Origin: Aeromonas finlandensis
GTDB taxonomy: Bacteria > Pseudomonadota > Gammaproteobacteria > Enterobacterales > Aeromonadaceae
Direction of reading: 5' to 3'
NCBI RefSeq assembly: GCF_000764645.1
Contig: NZ_JRGK01000010.1
Coordinates: 1-45,544, forward strand
Length of the DNA: 45,544 nt
This document shows positions 24,429-37,289 of the stretch, piece by piece (the stretch's first letter is position 1; each line of letters starts with the position of its first letter). The position numbers and the translations under genes are program-made. A model generated the notes under the pieces. The model had not been told where the DNA came from. It ran no database searches and was given only the letters and a program-made list of their open reading frames with translations.

Positions 24429-27146
24429 TCAAGCCTTACCGAGATAGCGGGGCGCCTCCTGGCGCACCAGTTCCAGCGCATCTTGCAGCTCCAGCAGCTC
24501 GGGTTCCAGCTCGCTGACCGGCACACCGTCGCGCAGCTGTTGCTCCAGCTGAGAGAGCAGCCGTTGCAGCCCCGGCACCCCGGAATAGGCACAGCCGCCG
24601 TTGAGGCGATGGAGCTGGGCCAGCACTTCGCTGTCCTCAATTTCGCCAGCCAGCGCGCTATCAAGCACCGGCTCGACTTCATCGAAACTGGCGAGCAGCA
24701 TGGTCAGCATCTCTTTGGCGAGATCCTCTTTCCCCGCCGCCTGCCGCACCGCCAGTGCCCAGTCGATCTGCTGGGCGCCATCATTCTGGTGGCGGCGATG
24801 GGCAAAGTCGGTGATGAGTTGGGCCAGCATACTCTCGTCGATAGGCTTGGCCAGATAGTCGTCCATCCCCTGGCGGATCAGCCGCTCCCGTTCGCCGGGG
24901 ATGGCGTGGGCGGTCACCGCCACGATCGGGGTGGTGGTGTTGAGGGACTGGTTGCGGATCGCCTGGGTGGCGCTGATGCCATCCATGATCGGCATCTGGA
25001 TATCCATGAAGATGATGTCGAACGGCTGGCTCTGGGCCTGTTTGACTGCCTCCTTGCCGTTTTTGCACACCACCACCTGACTCACCATCTCCTTGAGCAT
25101 GGCGGCGATCAGCTTGAGGTTGGCGGCGTTGTCATCCACCGCCAGCACCTTGATCGGTTGCAACTGGCGCGGCGCTGGCTGGGCGGGCAGCTTCTGGCGG
25201 CTTGCCTGTGGCGAGAGCAGGGCGTGCAGCAGCTTGCGATGGTTGAGCGGTTTGGAGAGGCAGTGCTGGGCGCCGTGGGCCAGCATCGCCTCGTAGAGCG
25301 TCGGCTCGTGGCTGCTGAGCAGCACTATGGTGTTCTGCTGCTGGCCGTTCAGGCTGTCGAGGCGGCCGATCACCTGCTGCGGCGTATGCAGGGTGCTGCT
25401 GCCGATGATCACCATCTCCTGCTCGCTCATCTCGGGCCAGGGGTCATCACTGGTCAGGGGATGCACATCGAGCTGCCACTCCGCCAGCAGGGCGAGCAGG
25501 GAGGCTTGCGCGAAGGGGTCCGGCTCCAGCAGCCAGAGCCGCTTGCCACGAATGCGATCCAGCGGCAGTTGATCGGTCTGGGGCAGGGGGGAGACCTCCA
25601 CATCCAGACTGAACGAGAAGGTTGAGCCCTTGCCGAGCTCCGATTCAAAGCGGATCTGACCGCCCATCTGCTGCACCAGCTTCTGGGTGATGACCAACCC
25701 GAGCCCGGTGCCGCCATAACGGCGGGAGATGGAGGAGTCGGCCTGATTGAAGGCCTGGAACAGCTGGTGTTGCTGCTCTTGCGAGATCCCGATGCCGGAA
25801 TCGCGGATCTGGACGTTGAGCCTCACCTTGTGATTGCCGCTGCCAATCTGCTCGATATGGACATCCACGTTGCCCTGTTCGGTGAACTTGATGGCGTTGC
25901 CGGTGAGGTTGGTCAGCACCTGCTGCAGGCGCATGGGGTCGCCGGTGAGGTAGTCCGGCACATCGGCATCCACTCGCAGGGAGAGCTCCAGCTGCTTGTC
26001 GTGGGCGCTGGGGCCGAGCAGGTGCATGGTCTCGTTGAGGGTGTCGCGCAAGCTGAATGGGATATGCTCCAGCTGCAGCTTGCCCGCTTCCAGCTTCGAG
26101 AAGTCGAGGATGTCGTTGATGATGCCGAGCAGGTTGCGCGCCGACTTTTCGATGGTCTGCATGTAGTCGGTCTGGCTCGGGGTCAGGCTGGTTTTCAGCA
26201 GCTGGCGGGTAAAGCCGATGACGCCGTTGAGCGGGGTGCGCAGCTCGTGGGACATGTTGGCCAGAAACTCCGACTTGACCCGCGCCGCCTCTTGCGCCCG
26301 TTTTTTGGCCATGTCGAGCTCGACGTTCTGGATCTCGATCTGCTCCAGGGTTTCGCGCAAGTCAGAGGTGGCCTGATCGATATTCTGCTGCATCTCTTCG
26401 TGATATTCGGAGAGCGCCTTGGCCATGGCGTTGATGCCGTTTTTCAGCATATCCAGCTCGCCGGTGAGTTGACCGCTGACCCGGGTATCGAGTCGCCCCT
26501 CCCTGATCTTGTGCACCGCCTGCACCATGTTGGTGATGGGCTGGGTCACGCTCTTGACCAAGCGGAAGCCAAACAGGGTACTGAAAGCGACCCCGATCAG
26601 CACCATGATCACCGCAAAGAAGGTGTCGCGGTACTGCAGCAGCATGGCGCGATCTGTGGTCATCTGCATCGAGATGTAACCGATCATCGGTGGCTCTACA
26701 TCACTGGGGAGCGGGAAGCCATCCAGACTGGTTTCGGCCTGGATCGGGGTGCGCAAAATGATGTCGTCCCCCTGAAACGTCACGCTGGTCAGGTCCGGGA
26801 TGGGCTCGCCATCGGGCAGCCTGAGCCGGGTGAAATCCCGATGGTAGTTCGAGGTGACGAACAGCTGGTTGTCCTGGGTGAAGACCGCGATGGACTTGAT
26901 GAGAGGCGAGTTCTTGCGATGGGTCAGCCCAATCAGCCGCTTGAGGGATTCGCGGCTATGCTGGGTCATGCCATATTCACTGGCAATGGCCAGTGGTTCG
27001 ATGATGTTGATCCCCTGATCGATCAGGTTGTTTTCCAGCTGCTGATAGCGGTGGAAGGTGAAGTAACCGGCCATCAGGCCACCGATGATCAGGGTCGGCA
27101 GGATGGTGAAGGCGAGAACGCGTGCTCTCAGGCCATATTTGGTCAT
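24429..27146 (-). CDS. barA: Hybrid sensor histidine kinase BarA
   Basis: A 905-residue tripartite sensor kinase of the BarA/UvrY (GacS/VarS) system that controls Csr regulatory RNAs. Order: short cytoplasmic start MTKYGLRARVLAFT, membrane helix (10-30), periplasmic sensor (about 32-170), second helix, HAMP, HisKA with phosphorylated His300 in NMSHELRTPLNGV, HATPase with NLTGNAIKFT and GTGLGL, a degenerate receiver, receiver with Asp715 (FMDIQMPIMDG), and C-terminal Hpt with His846 in QLHRLNGGCAYSGVP. Length is like E. coli BarA (918). The start codon lacks a clear ribosome-binding site and overlaps the stop of a 26-codon upstream ORF produced by a tandem duplication. It is divergent from rlmD. 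Confidence 0.95.
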   Translation of the reverse strand: MTKYGLRARVLAFTILPTLIIGGLMAGYFTFHRYQQLENNLIDQGINIIEPLAIASEYGMTQHSRESLKRLIGLTHRKNSPLIKSIAVFTQDNQLFVTSNYHRDFTRLRLPDGEPIPDLTSVTFQGDDIILRTPIQAETSLDGFPLPSDVEPPMIGYISMQMTTDRAMLLQYRDTFFAVIMVLIGVAFSTLFGFRLVKSVTQPITNMVQAVHKIREGRLDTRVSGQLTGELDMLKNGINAMAKALSEYHEEMQQNIDQATSDLRETLEQIEIQNVELDMAKKRAQEAARVKSEFLANMSHELRTPLNGVIGFTRQLLKTSLTPSQTDYMQTIEKSARNLLGIINDILDFSKLEAGKLQLEHIPFSLRDTLNETMHLLGPSAHDKQLELSLRVDADVPDYLTGDPMRLQQVLTNLTGNAIKFTEQGNVDVHIEQIGSGNHKVRLNVQIRDSGIGISQEQQHQLFQAFNQADSSISRRYGGTGLGLVITQKLVQQMGGQIRFESELGKGSTFSFSLDVEVSPLPQTDQLPLDRIRGKRLWLLEPDPFAQASLLALLAEWQLDVHPLTSDDPWPEMSEQEMVIIGSSTLHTPQQVIGRLDSLNGQQQNTIVLLSSHEPTLYEAMLAHGAQHCLSKPLNHRKLLHALLSPQASRQKLPAQPAPRQLQPIKVLAVDDNAANLKLIAAMLKEMVSQVVVCKNGKEAVKQAQSQPFDIIFMDIQMPIMDGISATQAIRNQSLNTTTPIVAVTAHAIPGERERLIRQGMDDYLAKPIDESMLAQLITDFAHRRHQNDGAQQIDWALAVRQAAGKEDLAKEMLTMLLASFDEVEPVLDSALAGEIEDSEVLAQLHRLNGGCAYSGVPGLQRLLSQLEQQLRDGVPVSELEPELLELQDALELVRQEAPRYLGKA

Positions 27147-27225
27147 ACGAACAGGCCACCAGTAAACAGGGTTGGCGATAGGGTTGATGGCAATGCACGG
27201 GCTCTCAGGCCGTATTTGGTCATAC
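27072..27225. repeat. 77-bp tandem duplication spanning the barA start
   Basis: Unit 27072-27148 contains the first 25 codons and start of barA. Unit 27149-27225 repeats it with about three-quarters identity, sharing GGCTCTCAGGCC/GCTCTCAGGCC and TATTTGGTCATAC at the right end and CAGGCCACC at the left end. Both units are exactly 77 bases. Because 77 is not a multiple of three, the upstream copy of the ATG is out of frame with barA. Confidence 0.8.
27143..27223 (-). CDS. 26-codon upstream ORF, decayed copy of the BarA N-terminus
   Basis: Begins MTKYGLRARALPSTLSPT, matching the BarA start in the first nine residues, and ends TGGLFV with TGA overlapping the barA ATG (ATGA). It has no strong ribosome-binding site; the sequence before it is AT-rich. 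If translated, terminating ribosomes would be placed on the barA start, which itself lacks a good site. Translation is inferred only from layout. Confidence 0.4.
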   Translation of the reverse strand: MTKYGLRARALPSTLSPTLFTGGLFV

Positions 27226-27299
27226 TATTATTCTTGTGGGACAATACCCGGCAGCAGATTCCACAATCATGACATAGCCACCTATAGGCACCAAGTTTT

Positions 27300-28622
27300 A
27301 TGGCCCAGTTTTTCAAGCCCCAAAAGAAGTCCACCCAGCTCCAACGCATTGAATTTACGATAGACACCCTCGATCACCACTGTGTCGGTATCGGTCGCCA
27401 TCAGGGCAAGGCGATCTTCGTCGAAGGGGCACTGCCCGGCGAGACCGTCAAGGCGCGCATCACCGAAGAGAAAAAACAGTATGGTCATGCCGCCTTGCAA
27501 CAGGTGGTGACCCCGGCGGCCAACCGCATCGCCCCCTTCTGCAGCCACTACCGCGAGTGCGGAGGTTGCAGTGCCCAGCATATGTCGGCAGCCGATCAGC
27601 AAGCGGCCAAGGCGGCCGGGCTGGTCAGCTTGTTCGAGCGGTTGTGCAACATCAAGGCGCCGACGCTGGAGCCGGTATTGACCGGTGAAGATCGCGCCTA
27701 CCGCCGGGTCTGTCGTCTGGCCATCAAATTTGACAAGAATGGTCGCTGCACCCGGGTCGGTTTCCGCCGCCGCAACAGCAACGATCTGGTGGAGATTGAC
27801 GGCTGCCCGGTGCTGGCCGAGCCGCTTTCTGCGCTGATCCCGGCACTGCGTGAGTGCCTCAATCGCCTCAAGAGTCAGCGTGAGCTGGGTCATGCCGAGC
27901 TGATTCAGGCCGAGCAGGGGATCATGATGTTGCTGCGCCACACCGGCCGCCCCAATGAGGCGGATCGCGCCCAGCTGGTGGAGTTTGCAAAGGCGCAGGG
28001 GATCGACCTCTATCTGCAGGCTGCCGATGAGCGCATCGAAGCGCTGCAGCAACAATTTTCCCCATCCTACTCACTGGATGGCCTGTCTCTTGCATTTGCA
28101 CCCGGTGATTTCATTCAGGTCAACGGCCCCATCAACCAGCGCATGGTTGAGCAGGCGCTGACATGGCTCGGGGCGAGCAAAGAGGACAAGGTGCTCGATC
28201 TCTTCTGCGGTATCGGCAACTTCACCCTGCCGCTGGCCCGTCAGGCTCGCGAAGTGGTGGGGGTCGAAGGTGAGTTGGCCATGGTGCAGCGGGCCGAGGA
28301 AAACGCCCGTCGCAACGGCATCACCAATGCCCGTTTCTACAAGGCTGACCTGAGCGATGACATCGTCGGCATGTCCTGGGCACGGGAAGGGTTTGATCTG
28401 GTGCTGCTGGATCCGGCTCGCCCCGGCGCGCTGGAAGTAATGGGACACGTCGTGAAACTTTCACCCAAGCGGGTGGTCTACGTCTCCTGTAACCCGGTCA
28501 CCCTGGCCCGGGACAGTCAGGTACTGGTGAAAGGGGGTTACCGTCTGGTGCGCCTTGGCATGCTCGACATGTTCCCTCACACCGGTCATCTGGAGTCCAT
28601 GGCGCTGTTTGAACGGGAGTAA
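27300..28622 (+). CDS. rlmD: 23S rRNA (uracil1939-C5)-methyltransferase RlmD
   Basis: A 440-residue SAM-dependent enzyme that methylates U1939 of 23S rRNA. The N-terminal TRAM domain (about residues 12-70, VGIGRHQGKAIFVEGALPGE) is followed by the [4Fe-4S] ligands in FCSHYRECGGCSAQH. The SAM motif is DLFCGIGNFTLPLA, then LDPARPGA and the catalytic Cys in YVSCNPVTLARD. The last residues FPHTGHLESMALFER are characteristic. It is divergent from barA and followed by relA, the usual gammaproteobacterial order. Confidence 0.95.
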   Translation: MAQFFKPQKKSTQLQRIEFTIDTLDHHCVGIGRHQGKAIFVEGALPGETVKARITEEKKQYGHAALQQVVTPAANRIAPFCSHYRECGGCSAQHMSAADQQAAKAAGLVSLFERLCNIKAPTLEPVLTGEDRAYRRVCRLAIKFDKNGRCTRVGFRRRNSNDLVEIDGCPVLAEPLSALIPALRECLNRLKSQRELGHAELIQAEQGIMMLLRHTGRPNEADRAQLVEFAKAQGIDLYLQAADERIEALQQQFSPSYSLDGLSLAFAPGDFIQVNGPINQRMVEQALTWLGASKEDKVLDLFCGIGNFTLPLARQAREVVGVEGELAMVQRAEENARRNGITNARFYKADLSDDIVGMSWAREGFDLVLLDPARPGALEVMGHVVKLSPKRVVYVSCNPVTLARDSQVLVKGGYRLVRLGMLDMFPHTGHLESMALFERE

Positions 28623-28651
28623 ATGAGCTCATCCTGCCCATCAGTACGGCG

Positions 28652-28674
28652 ATGCCGGACTATGTAGTCCGGCA
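28652..28674. other. Hairpin downstream of rlmD
   Basis: ATGCCGGACTA / TAGTCCGGCAT, an 11-bp perfect stem with a one-base centre. There is no T-run, so it is a weak terminator at best. The rest of the 243-base rlmD-relA gap appears to be promoter sequence. Confidence 0.5.
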
Positions 28675-28751
28675 TGTTCGCGGCTGTTTGAGCAGGTGTG
28701 ATTGGGGTAATCTAGGCCCTCGTCGTTCGGCATGGCCTGTTGGCGCGCTCT

Positions 28752-28769
28752 ATTGTCTTTCTGGACAAT
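28752..28769. promoter_or_regulatory. Palindrome upstream of relA
   Basis: ATTGTC-TTTCTG-GACAAT, six-base perfect arms about 100 bases upstream of the relA start. A possible regulator site; no regulator can be named. Confidence 0.25.
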
Positions 28770-28865
28770 ATGCCTTGAAAAGTGCGCTCGATATCCCCAT
28801 TTGAGGCAATCTCATGAGGGGGGAAAGTGACAGCTTTCGGCCCGATAATTTAAAGGATTGATACC

Positions 28866-31079
28866 ATGGTTGCGGTTCGCGATATTCATTTGAAAGACAA
28901 CTTCACCCTGGAAGAGTGGGTCAGCTCGCTCTCCTTAAGTGACAGTGACAAGGATCAGCTGCGAACCGTCTACCAGTATTGTCTGACGCTCGGTGACGAG
29001 GCGCTGACCAGCAAACTGCTGGTGCGCGGCATCGAAATGGTGGGCATCTTGCTGATGCTCAGCATGGATCTCGGTACCCTTAAAGCGGCCATCATCTACC
29101 CCTTCGTCGAAGCTGGTCTCATCAGCCAGGAGCGGATGGATGAAGACTTCGGCCCCAAGATCGCCAAGCTGGTGGAAGGGGTGCTGGAGATGGAAGCCAT
29201 CCGCTCCCTGCAAACCCTCCATCGCAGCGAAACCTCGCCGGAGCAGGTAGACAACGTGCGCCGCATGTTGCTCGCCATGGTCGAGGATGTGCGCGCCGTG
29301 GTGATCAAGCTGGCGGAGCGGATCGCCTGCCTGCGGGAAGCGAAGACGGCAGATGAAGAGACCCGGGTGCTGATGGCCCAGGAGATCACCAACATCTATG
29401 CGCCGCTCGCCAACCGTCTCGGCATCGGCCAGCTCAAGTGGGAGCTGGAAGATCTCGCCTTCCGTTATCTGCACCCGGATACCTACAAGCAGATCGCCAA
29501 GCAGCTCGATGAGAAGCGGCTAGACCGCGAGCGCTATATCCGCGAGTTTGTGCAATCCCTGCGTAATGGGTTGAAAGAGGCGGGAGTTGACGCCGAGGTG
29601 TACGGTCGGCCGAAACACATCTACAGCATCTGGCGCAAGATGCAGAAGAAGCACCTCGAGTTCAACGAGTTGTTCGACGTGCGCGCGGTGCGGGTAGTGA
29701 CCAAGCGGCTGCAGGATTGCTATGCGGCGCTCGGTATCGTGCATACCCAGTTCCACCACATTCCTCGCGAGTTTGACGACTATGTCGCCAACCCCAAACC
29801 GAACGGCTATCAGTCGATCCACACCGTAGTGGTGGGGCCGGAGGGCAAGACCGTCGAGATCCAGATCCGTACCGACCAGATGCATCAGGATGCCGAGCTC
29901 GGCGTCGCTGCCCACTGGCGTTACAAGGAAGGGGCACAGGCTGGCGGCAAGGCCAACACCTTCGAAGACAAGATCGAGTGGCTGCGCAAGCTGCTCGCCT
30001 GGCAGGAAGATCTCTCCGAGAGCGGCTCCCTGCTGGAAGACCTGCGCAGTCAGGTGTTCGAGGACAGGGTCTACGTCTTCACTCCGAAAGGGGATGTGAT
30101 CGACTTGCCAGCAGGCGCCACCCCGCTCGATTTTGCCTATCACGTCCACAGCATGATCGGCCACCGCTGCATCGGCGCCAAGATAGACGGCCGCATCGTG
30201 CCGTTCACCTACGCGTTGCAGACCGGCGATCAGGTGGAGGTGATCACCCAGAAAGAGCCGAACCCGAGCCGCGACTGGATGAACCCCAACTCCGGCTTCC
30301 TGCGCTCCAGCCGGGCGCGGGCCAAGGTGGCGACCTGGTTCAGAAAGCTGGATCGGGACAAGAATATCGTGGCCGGTCGCGAGCTGTTCGAGAAGGAGCT
30401 GGATCGCCACAACCTCAGCATGTCCAAGATTGACAAGGGCAACATGCTGCGGCGCTTCAATCTGGAGAGTACCGACGATCTGCTGGCCGGTATCGGCAGC
30501 GGCGATATCCGCATCAACCAGGTGCTCAACTATCTCGACACCTGCTACAACAAGCCGACGGCGGAAGAGGAAGATCGCCGCCTGCTGGAGAAGCTGGAGC
30601 AGAAGGCCAATTCGCCGATGCGCCACAAGCCCAAGGATCACATCGTGGTGGAAGGGGTCGGCAACCTGATGACCCATATCGCCCGTTGCTGTCAGCCGAT
30701 CCCTGGGGACTCCATTCAGGGCTTTATCACCATGGGGCGCGGCGTCTCGATCCACCGGGAAGATTGCGAGCAGCTCAAGGAGCTGTCACGTCGCAATCCG
30801 GAGCGGCTGATCGATGCGGTGTGGGGGGAGAACTACTCCGGCGGCTACGGCCTTACCATCCGGATTCTCTCCAACGACCGCTCCGGCCTGCTGCGCGATA
30901 TCACCACCGTGCTGGCCAACGAGAAGATCAACGTGATGGGGGTGCGCTCGCGCTCCAACGTGCGCGAACAGACCGCCGAGATCGACATGGAGCTGGAGAT
31001 TTACAACATCAACGCCTTCAACCGGGCGTTGGCCAAGCTCAGTCAACTTAACGACGTGATCAGCGCCAAGCGGCTTTGA
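28866..31079 (+). CDS. relA: GTP pyrophosphokinase RelA (stringent response)
   Basis: A 737-residue ribosome-associated (p)ppGpp synthetase activated by uncharged tRNA. The N-terminal pseudo-hydrolase domain lacks the HD catalytic motif, as in monofunctional RelA. The synthetase domain (about residues 230-375) has [15 protein letters not shown], the acidic [19 protein letters not shown] segment and EIQIRT. A TGS domain ([20 protein letters not shown]), a zinc-finger-like [12 protein letters not shown] and a C-terminal ACT domain ([18 protein letters not shown]) follow. The ATG lies nine bases after AAGGA. It is flanked by rlmD and mazG, whose product can hydrolyse nucleotides during the same response. 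Confidence 0.97.
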   Translation: MVAVRDIHLKDNFTLEEWVSSLSLSDSDKDQLRTVYQYCLTLGDEALTSKLLVRGIEMVGILLMLSMDLGTLKAAIIYPFVEAGLISQERMDEDFGPKIAKLVEGVLEMEAIRSLQTLHRSETSPEQVDNVRRMLLAMVEDVRAVVIKLAERIACLREAKTADEETRVLMAQEITNIYAPLANRLGIGQLKWELEDLAFRYLHPDTYKQIAKQLDEKRLDRERYIREFVQSLRNGLKEAGVDAEVYGRPKHIYSIWRKMQKKHLEFNELFDVRAVRVVTKRLQDCYAALGIVHTQFHHIPREFDDYVANPKPNGYQSIHTVVVGPEGKTVEIQIRTDQMHQDAELGVAAHWRYKEGAQAGGKANTFEDKIEWLRKLLAWQEDLSESGSLLEDLRSQVFEDRVYVFTPKGDVIDLPAGATPLDFAYHVHSMIGHRCIGAKIDGRIVPFTYALQTGDQVEVITQKEPNPSRDWMNPNSGFLRSSRARAKVATWFRKLDRDKNIVAGRELFEKELDRHNLSMSKIDKGNMLRRFNLESTDDLLAGIGSGDIRINQVLNYLDTCYNKPTAEEEDRRLLEKLEQKANSPMRHKPKDHIVVEGVGNLMTHIARCCQPIPGDSIQGFITMGRGVSIHREDCEQLKELSRRNPERLIDAVWGENYSGGYGLTIRILSNDRSGLLRDITTVLANEKINVMGVRSRSNVREQTAEIDMELEIYNINAFNRALAKLSQLNDVISAKRL

Positions 31080-31088
31080 TATCAAACC

Positions 31089-31109
31089 GACCGGCCCAAG
31101 TGGCCGGTC
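31089..31109 (+). terminator. Hairpin between relA and mazG
   Basis: GACCGGCC / GGCCGGTC with a five-base loop, followed by TGCATTTCC. It has a poor T-run and is probably a partial terminator or mRNA 3'-end stabiliser. Confidence 0.45.
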
Positions 31110-31152
31110 TGCATTTCCGACCCTTTTTGAACGAATCGAAAGCGAATATCCC

Positions 31153-31950
31153 ATGTCTCAACGTTACGATCTGCCCCAACTGCTCGACATCATGGCTCGT
31201 CTGCGCGATCCGCAAAACGGCTGTCCCTGGGATCTGAAACAGAGTTTTCAGACCATAGTGCCGCACACCCTGGAAGAGGCCTACGAGGTGGCCGATGCCA
31301 TCGAGACCGAGGATTGGCAGGGGTTGAAAGGGGAGTTGGGTGACCTGCTGTTTCAGGTGGTGTTCTACGCCCAGCTGGGTAAAGAGCGGGGCTTGTTCGA
31401 CTTTGCCGATATCGTCGATACGGTGAGCGAAAAGCTGATCCGCCGCCATCCCCACGTTTTTTCCGATGCTGACCTTGCCAACGAGCAGGCAGTAAAAGCG
31501 AACTGGGAGGCGGAAAAAGCCAAAGAGCGGGCGGCACTCGATAAAGAGAGCGTGCTGGACGATATCCCGCAGGCGCTGCCAGCCCTGACCCGCGCCGCCA
31601 AGATCCAGAAACGCTGTGCCACCGTCGGCTTTGACTGGAAGACGCTGGGGCCGGTAGTGGACAAGATCCACGAAGAGATCGACGAGGTGATGGAAGAGGC
31701 GCTGATGGCCGATGTGGACGAGGCGCGGGTGAGCGACGAGCTCGGTGACCTGCTGTTTGCCACCGTCAATCTGGTGCGTCATCTGGGCAAGGATCCGGAG
31801 CAGGTACTGCGGGGCGCCAATGCCAAGTTCGAACGTCGTTTTCGTCAGGTTGAGCAGTTTATCGCCGCAGAAGGCTTGAAAATGACCGATTGCACCCTCG
31901 AAAAGCTCGATGCTGCCTGGGATCGGGCCAAGGAAACCGAGCAAAGTTGA
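31153..31950 (+). CDS. mazG: Nucleoside triphosphate pyrophosphohydrolase MazG
   Basis: A 265-residue all-alpha NTP pyrophosphatase with two MazG domains. The N-terminal one carries [30 protein letters not shown] and [17 protein letters not shown]. The C-terminal one carries [15 protein letters not shown] and [17 protein letters not shown], with the EExxE/ExxD metal-binding pattern in each. It removes non-canonical NTPs and affects (p)ppGpp levels. It has no strong ribosome-binding site and sits 73 bases after relA. Confidence 0.95.
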   Translation: MSQRYDLPQLLDIMARLRDPQNGCPWDLKQSFQTIVPHTLEEAYEVADAIETEDWQGLKGELGDLLFQVVFYAQLGKERGLFDFADIVDTVSEKLIRRHPHVFSDADLANEQAVKANWEAEKAKERAALDKESVLDDIPQALPALTRAAKIQKRCATVGFDWKTLGPVVDKIHEEIDEVMEEALMADVDEARVSDELGDLLFATVNLVRHLGKDPEQVLRGANAKFERRFRQVEQFIAAEGLKMTDCTLEKLDAAWDRAKETEQS

Positions 31951-31996
31951 TTTGGCGCAAGATGGGGGGGCGGTGAGCCTGATAGATTTTTGCTCA

Positions 31997-32025
31997 TTGT
32001 TTGGGAGAGGGGTTTTTGGTATACT
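31997..32025 (+). promoter_or_regulatory. Sigma70-type promoter of pyrG
   Basis: -35 TTGTTT (31997-32002), a 17-base spacer, and -10 TATACT (32020-32025). The likely start falls in a pyrimidine tract (GTTTCCCCGTCC), which could allow start-site choice sensitive to CTP, as at some other pyr promoters; that part is speculation. Confidence 0.65.
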
Positions 32026-32073
32026 GTTTCCCCGTCCTGCTTCATCCCCGAAGCACCCCTTAAAATTCCCTAA

Positions 32074-33729
<1,656 letters not shown>

Positions 33730-33734
33730 TTTAA

Positions 33735-35120
<1,386 letters not shown>

Positions 35121-35175
35121 TCAAGCCTCGGTTGTCAACTTCGGTTGACCCGGCCAGACCCAGGTTTGGCGAACA

Positions 35176-35207
35176 ATCCGGAGCCCTTGTGGCTCCGGAT
35201 TTTTTTA
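35176..35207 (+). terminator. Intrinsic terminator of eno
   Basis: ATCCGGAGCC, a five-base loop, and GGCTCCGGAT followed by TTTTTTT. Confidence 0.95.
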
Positions 35208-35292
35208 TGCCTGTTTTCCGGCGTTGTTGCCGGCACGGCGAACGCTGGCGGCACCTTTCGTTAGCAATCACCAGACCGGCAACAGATACAAA

Positions 35293-35318
35293 GAAGCCCG
35301 CATGATGCGGGCTTTTTG
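35293..35318. terminator. Bidirectional terminator before the sulfatase-fold gene end
   Basis: AAGCCCGC / GCGGGCTT stem with A-rich and T-rich flanks. It ends the minus-strand LtaS-like gene, whose stop is 13 bases away, and backs up the eno terminator. Confidence 0.85.
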
Positions 35319-35330
35319 TTTGTGATTGGC

Positions 35331-37289
35331 TCAGCTCTTGGCGTTGTCAGCGTTGCTGTGCTCTTCGGCTACCGCAGTCGTTTCGGCTGTTGGGACGCGC
35401 TGTTCGGCCAGTTGCGGTGCAAGCAGGCGGGATGGCGCGAGCTGGCCATAGTCGCGCGACTTGCCGTCAAACAGCAGGCTCTGCTGATACCAGGTGCTGG
35501 CCCAGCTGAAGTCCCGCTCGTGGGCCGCCGCTTCGCCGCAAGGCTGCGGCTGGCGCAGTTGCAGATCCACCTTCCAGTTAAAGCAGGTGAGCTTGTTTGG
35601 CTCGCGCAGCGGGAACTCGACGATCTGCTCCCCGTAGACGCGCCCCAGAGTGCCGCTGGCGGCATAGATGCCACCTTGCGGCGGTTCGCTTAGCAGGGAG
35701 TGGCCGGTAAACCAGGGCGCCTTGCCCCCCAGCAGATCGAGGATTGTGGGGGCGATATCCTGCTGGGCACCGATGCCAGGCTGATGGTGCGGAGCGACCG
35801 AGCCATCGGTGGCGAACATCAGGAAGGGGATCCAGTACCGCCCCATATGGCCGCTGCGATCCCCGGCAGTGTGATCGGCGGTGATGACAAACAGAGTCGG
35901 GCCAAGGTTTGCCTGCTGGTACTCCTCGATAAAGCGGCCGAGCGCCTTGTCGGCATAGTGGAGCACGCTCATCTGCCGCTCGTTGCTGCTCCGGTCGCCA
36001 AACAGCCAGGGCTCGCCCGGGGGGAGCTGGTCATCGTGGGTGGTGGTGTTGTTCACCATGTAGAAGAAGGGGCGCGACTCCTCGCGCGCCTTGCGCAGGA
36101 TAAAGCGGTAGAGGTCCGGGTCCTGATAGCCCCAGCTGTTCTGCTCCACCTCGGCGGCGGGCATCTCCAGCTTGCCGTAAGAAGCCTGCGTCCCCAGCAA
36201 CTGGGCCAGCTGCCCCGTTTCCCCCTTGTGCATCCCCTGAAAGACCGCAGTGCTCCAGCCTGCGTCGCTCAACAGCTTGGGCAGGCACTCGTAGCGCTGA
36301 TCCTGCAGCGGCGTGTTGGGGATGCCCGCCTCCAGCGGATTTTGATAGGAGCAGAGCGCGCTAAAGAACCCCTCGACCGTGCGGCGGCCACCGGCGATCA
36401 GGCCATCGGTGCGCAGCCCCTCGCGATGGAGCGCATCCAGATAGGGGGTGGTGACGGGGGCCGCCGGGTTGTAGCTCTGCATCAGCTCGGCAGGCCAGCT
36501 CTCCAGCAGCATCAGGATGACGTTCATCTGGCGCCGGGGCGGCTGGTAGGGGGCGTGGTCGGCAAGGAGCGCCTGCAACTGGTGCGCGGCAGGTTGCGGC
36601 AGCTGTCGGTAGAGCGGGGTGCCGCCCCCGGTCGGGTCGGTAGAGGTGGAGCTGACCAGCATGGCATAGACCGGATTGAGGGCGAGCAGTGCCTGCTGGG
36701 GATTGCCGATGGCGTAGGCGCGATCCGGCTTCATCGGCAGATCGGTCAGTGAGCCGCGCACACAGAGTACGGCGATGGTGAGGGTCAGCAGCAGCGGCAG
36801 CTCGGTTTTCGCCACTGTCATGCGCGCTGGCAGGTGCAGCTGGCGGCGACACCCCCACGCGCTTGCCACCATGCCACCCAGCAGGGCGACCATCAGCAGC
36901 GGGTACTGCTTGAGGGCGGTGCTGAGCAGGCTGCCCGCCTCGCGGGTCACCTCACCCAGCTCATAGCTGATATGCCGCCCGGAATTGTCGAAATACATCA
37001 GATCGGCGATTTGCATCCCCGCCAGCACCATGGCCGGCAGCCACCACCAGAGCCAGGAGAGGCGGCGCAGCCCGAGCCGCACCGCCAGCCAGCAGAGCAG
37101 GGCGATCGGTGCCCAGAGCAGGGCTGCCGCAGCCAAGTCGAAGCGAAAGCCCCACAGCAGCGCCTCAAGTTGTTGACCGGCGGTCAGCACCGCGAAGTTG
37201 GCAGGAGACCAAAAGAGAAGCAGGGATTTGAGCAGCAGTGCCAGGAGCGCGAGCAGCGCCAAGCCTGACAGAAGAAAGCGAGCAAACAT
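35331..37289 (-). CDS. LTA synthase/OpgB-like sulfatase-fold membrane enzyme
   Basis: A 652-residue inner-membrane enzyme of the alkaline phosphatase superfamily. Residues 1-190 hold about five membrane helices; the C-terminal periplasmic sulfatase domain starts at NVILMLLESWPAELMQSY. The metal-bound nucleophile is probably the Thr in GGRRTVEGFFSA. Further metal-site motifs are NNTTTHDD and ITADHTAGDRSGHMGRYWIPFL. The family includes LtaS, phosphoglycerol transferases acting on osmoregulated glucans, and phosphoethanolamine transferases; the substrate cannot be assigned here. I chose the ATG at 37287-37289 over an in-frame TTG six bases upstream. It is monocistronic. Confidence 0.82.
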   Translation of the reverse strand: MFARFLLSGLALLALLALLLKSLLLFWSPANFAVLTAGQQLEALLWGFRFDLAAAALLWAPIALLCWLAVRLGLRRLSWLWWWLPAMVLAGMQIADLMYFDNSGRHISYELGEVTREAGSLLSTALKQYPLLMVALLGGMVASAWGCRRQLHLPARMTVAKTELPLLLTLTIAVLCVRGSLTDLPMKPDRAYAIGNPQQALLALNPVYAMLVSSTSTDPTGGGTPLYRQLPQPAAHQLQALLADHAPYQPPRRQMNVILMLLESWPAELMQSYNPAAPVTTPYLDALHREGLRTDGLIAGGRRTVEGFFSALCSYQNPLEAGIPNTPLQDQRYECLPKLLSDAGWSTAVFQGMHKGETGQLAQLLGTQASYGKLEMPAAEVEQNSWGYQDPDLYRFILRKAREESRPFFYMVNNTTTHDDQLPPGEPWLFGDRSSNERQMSVLHYADKALGRFIEEYQQANLGPTLFVITADHTAGDRSGHMGRYWIPFLMFATDGSVAPHHQPGIGAQQDIAPTILDLLGGKAPWFTGHSLLSEPPQGGIYAASGTLGRVYGEQIVEFPLREPNKLTCFNWKVDLQLRQPQPCGEAAAHERDFSWASTWYQQSLLFDGKSRDYGQLAPSRLLAPQLAEQRVPTAETTAVAEEHSNADNAKS

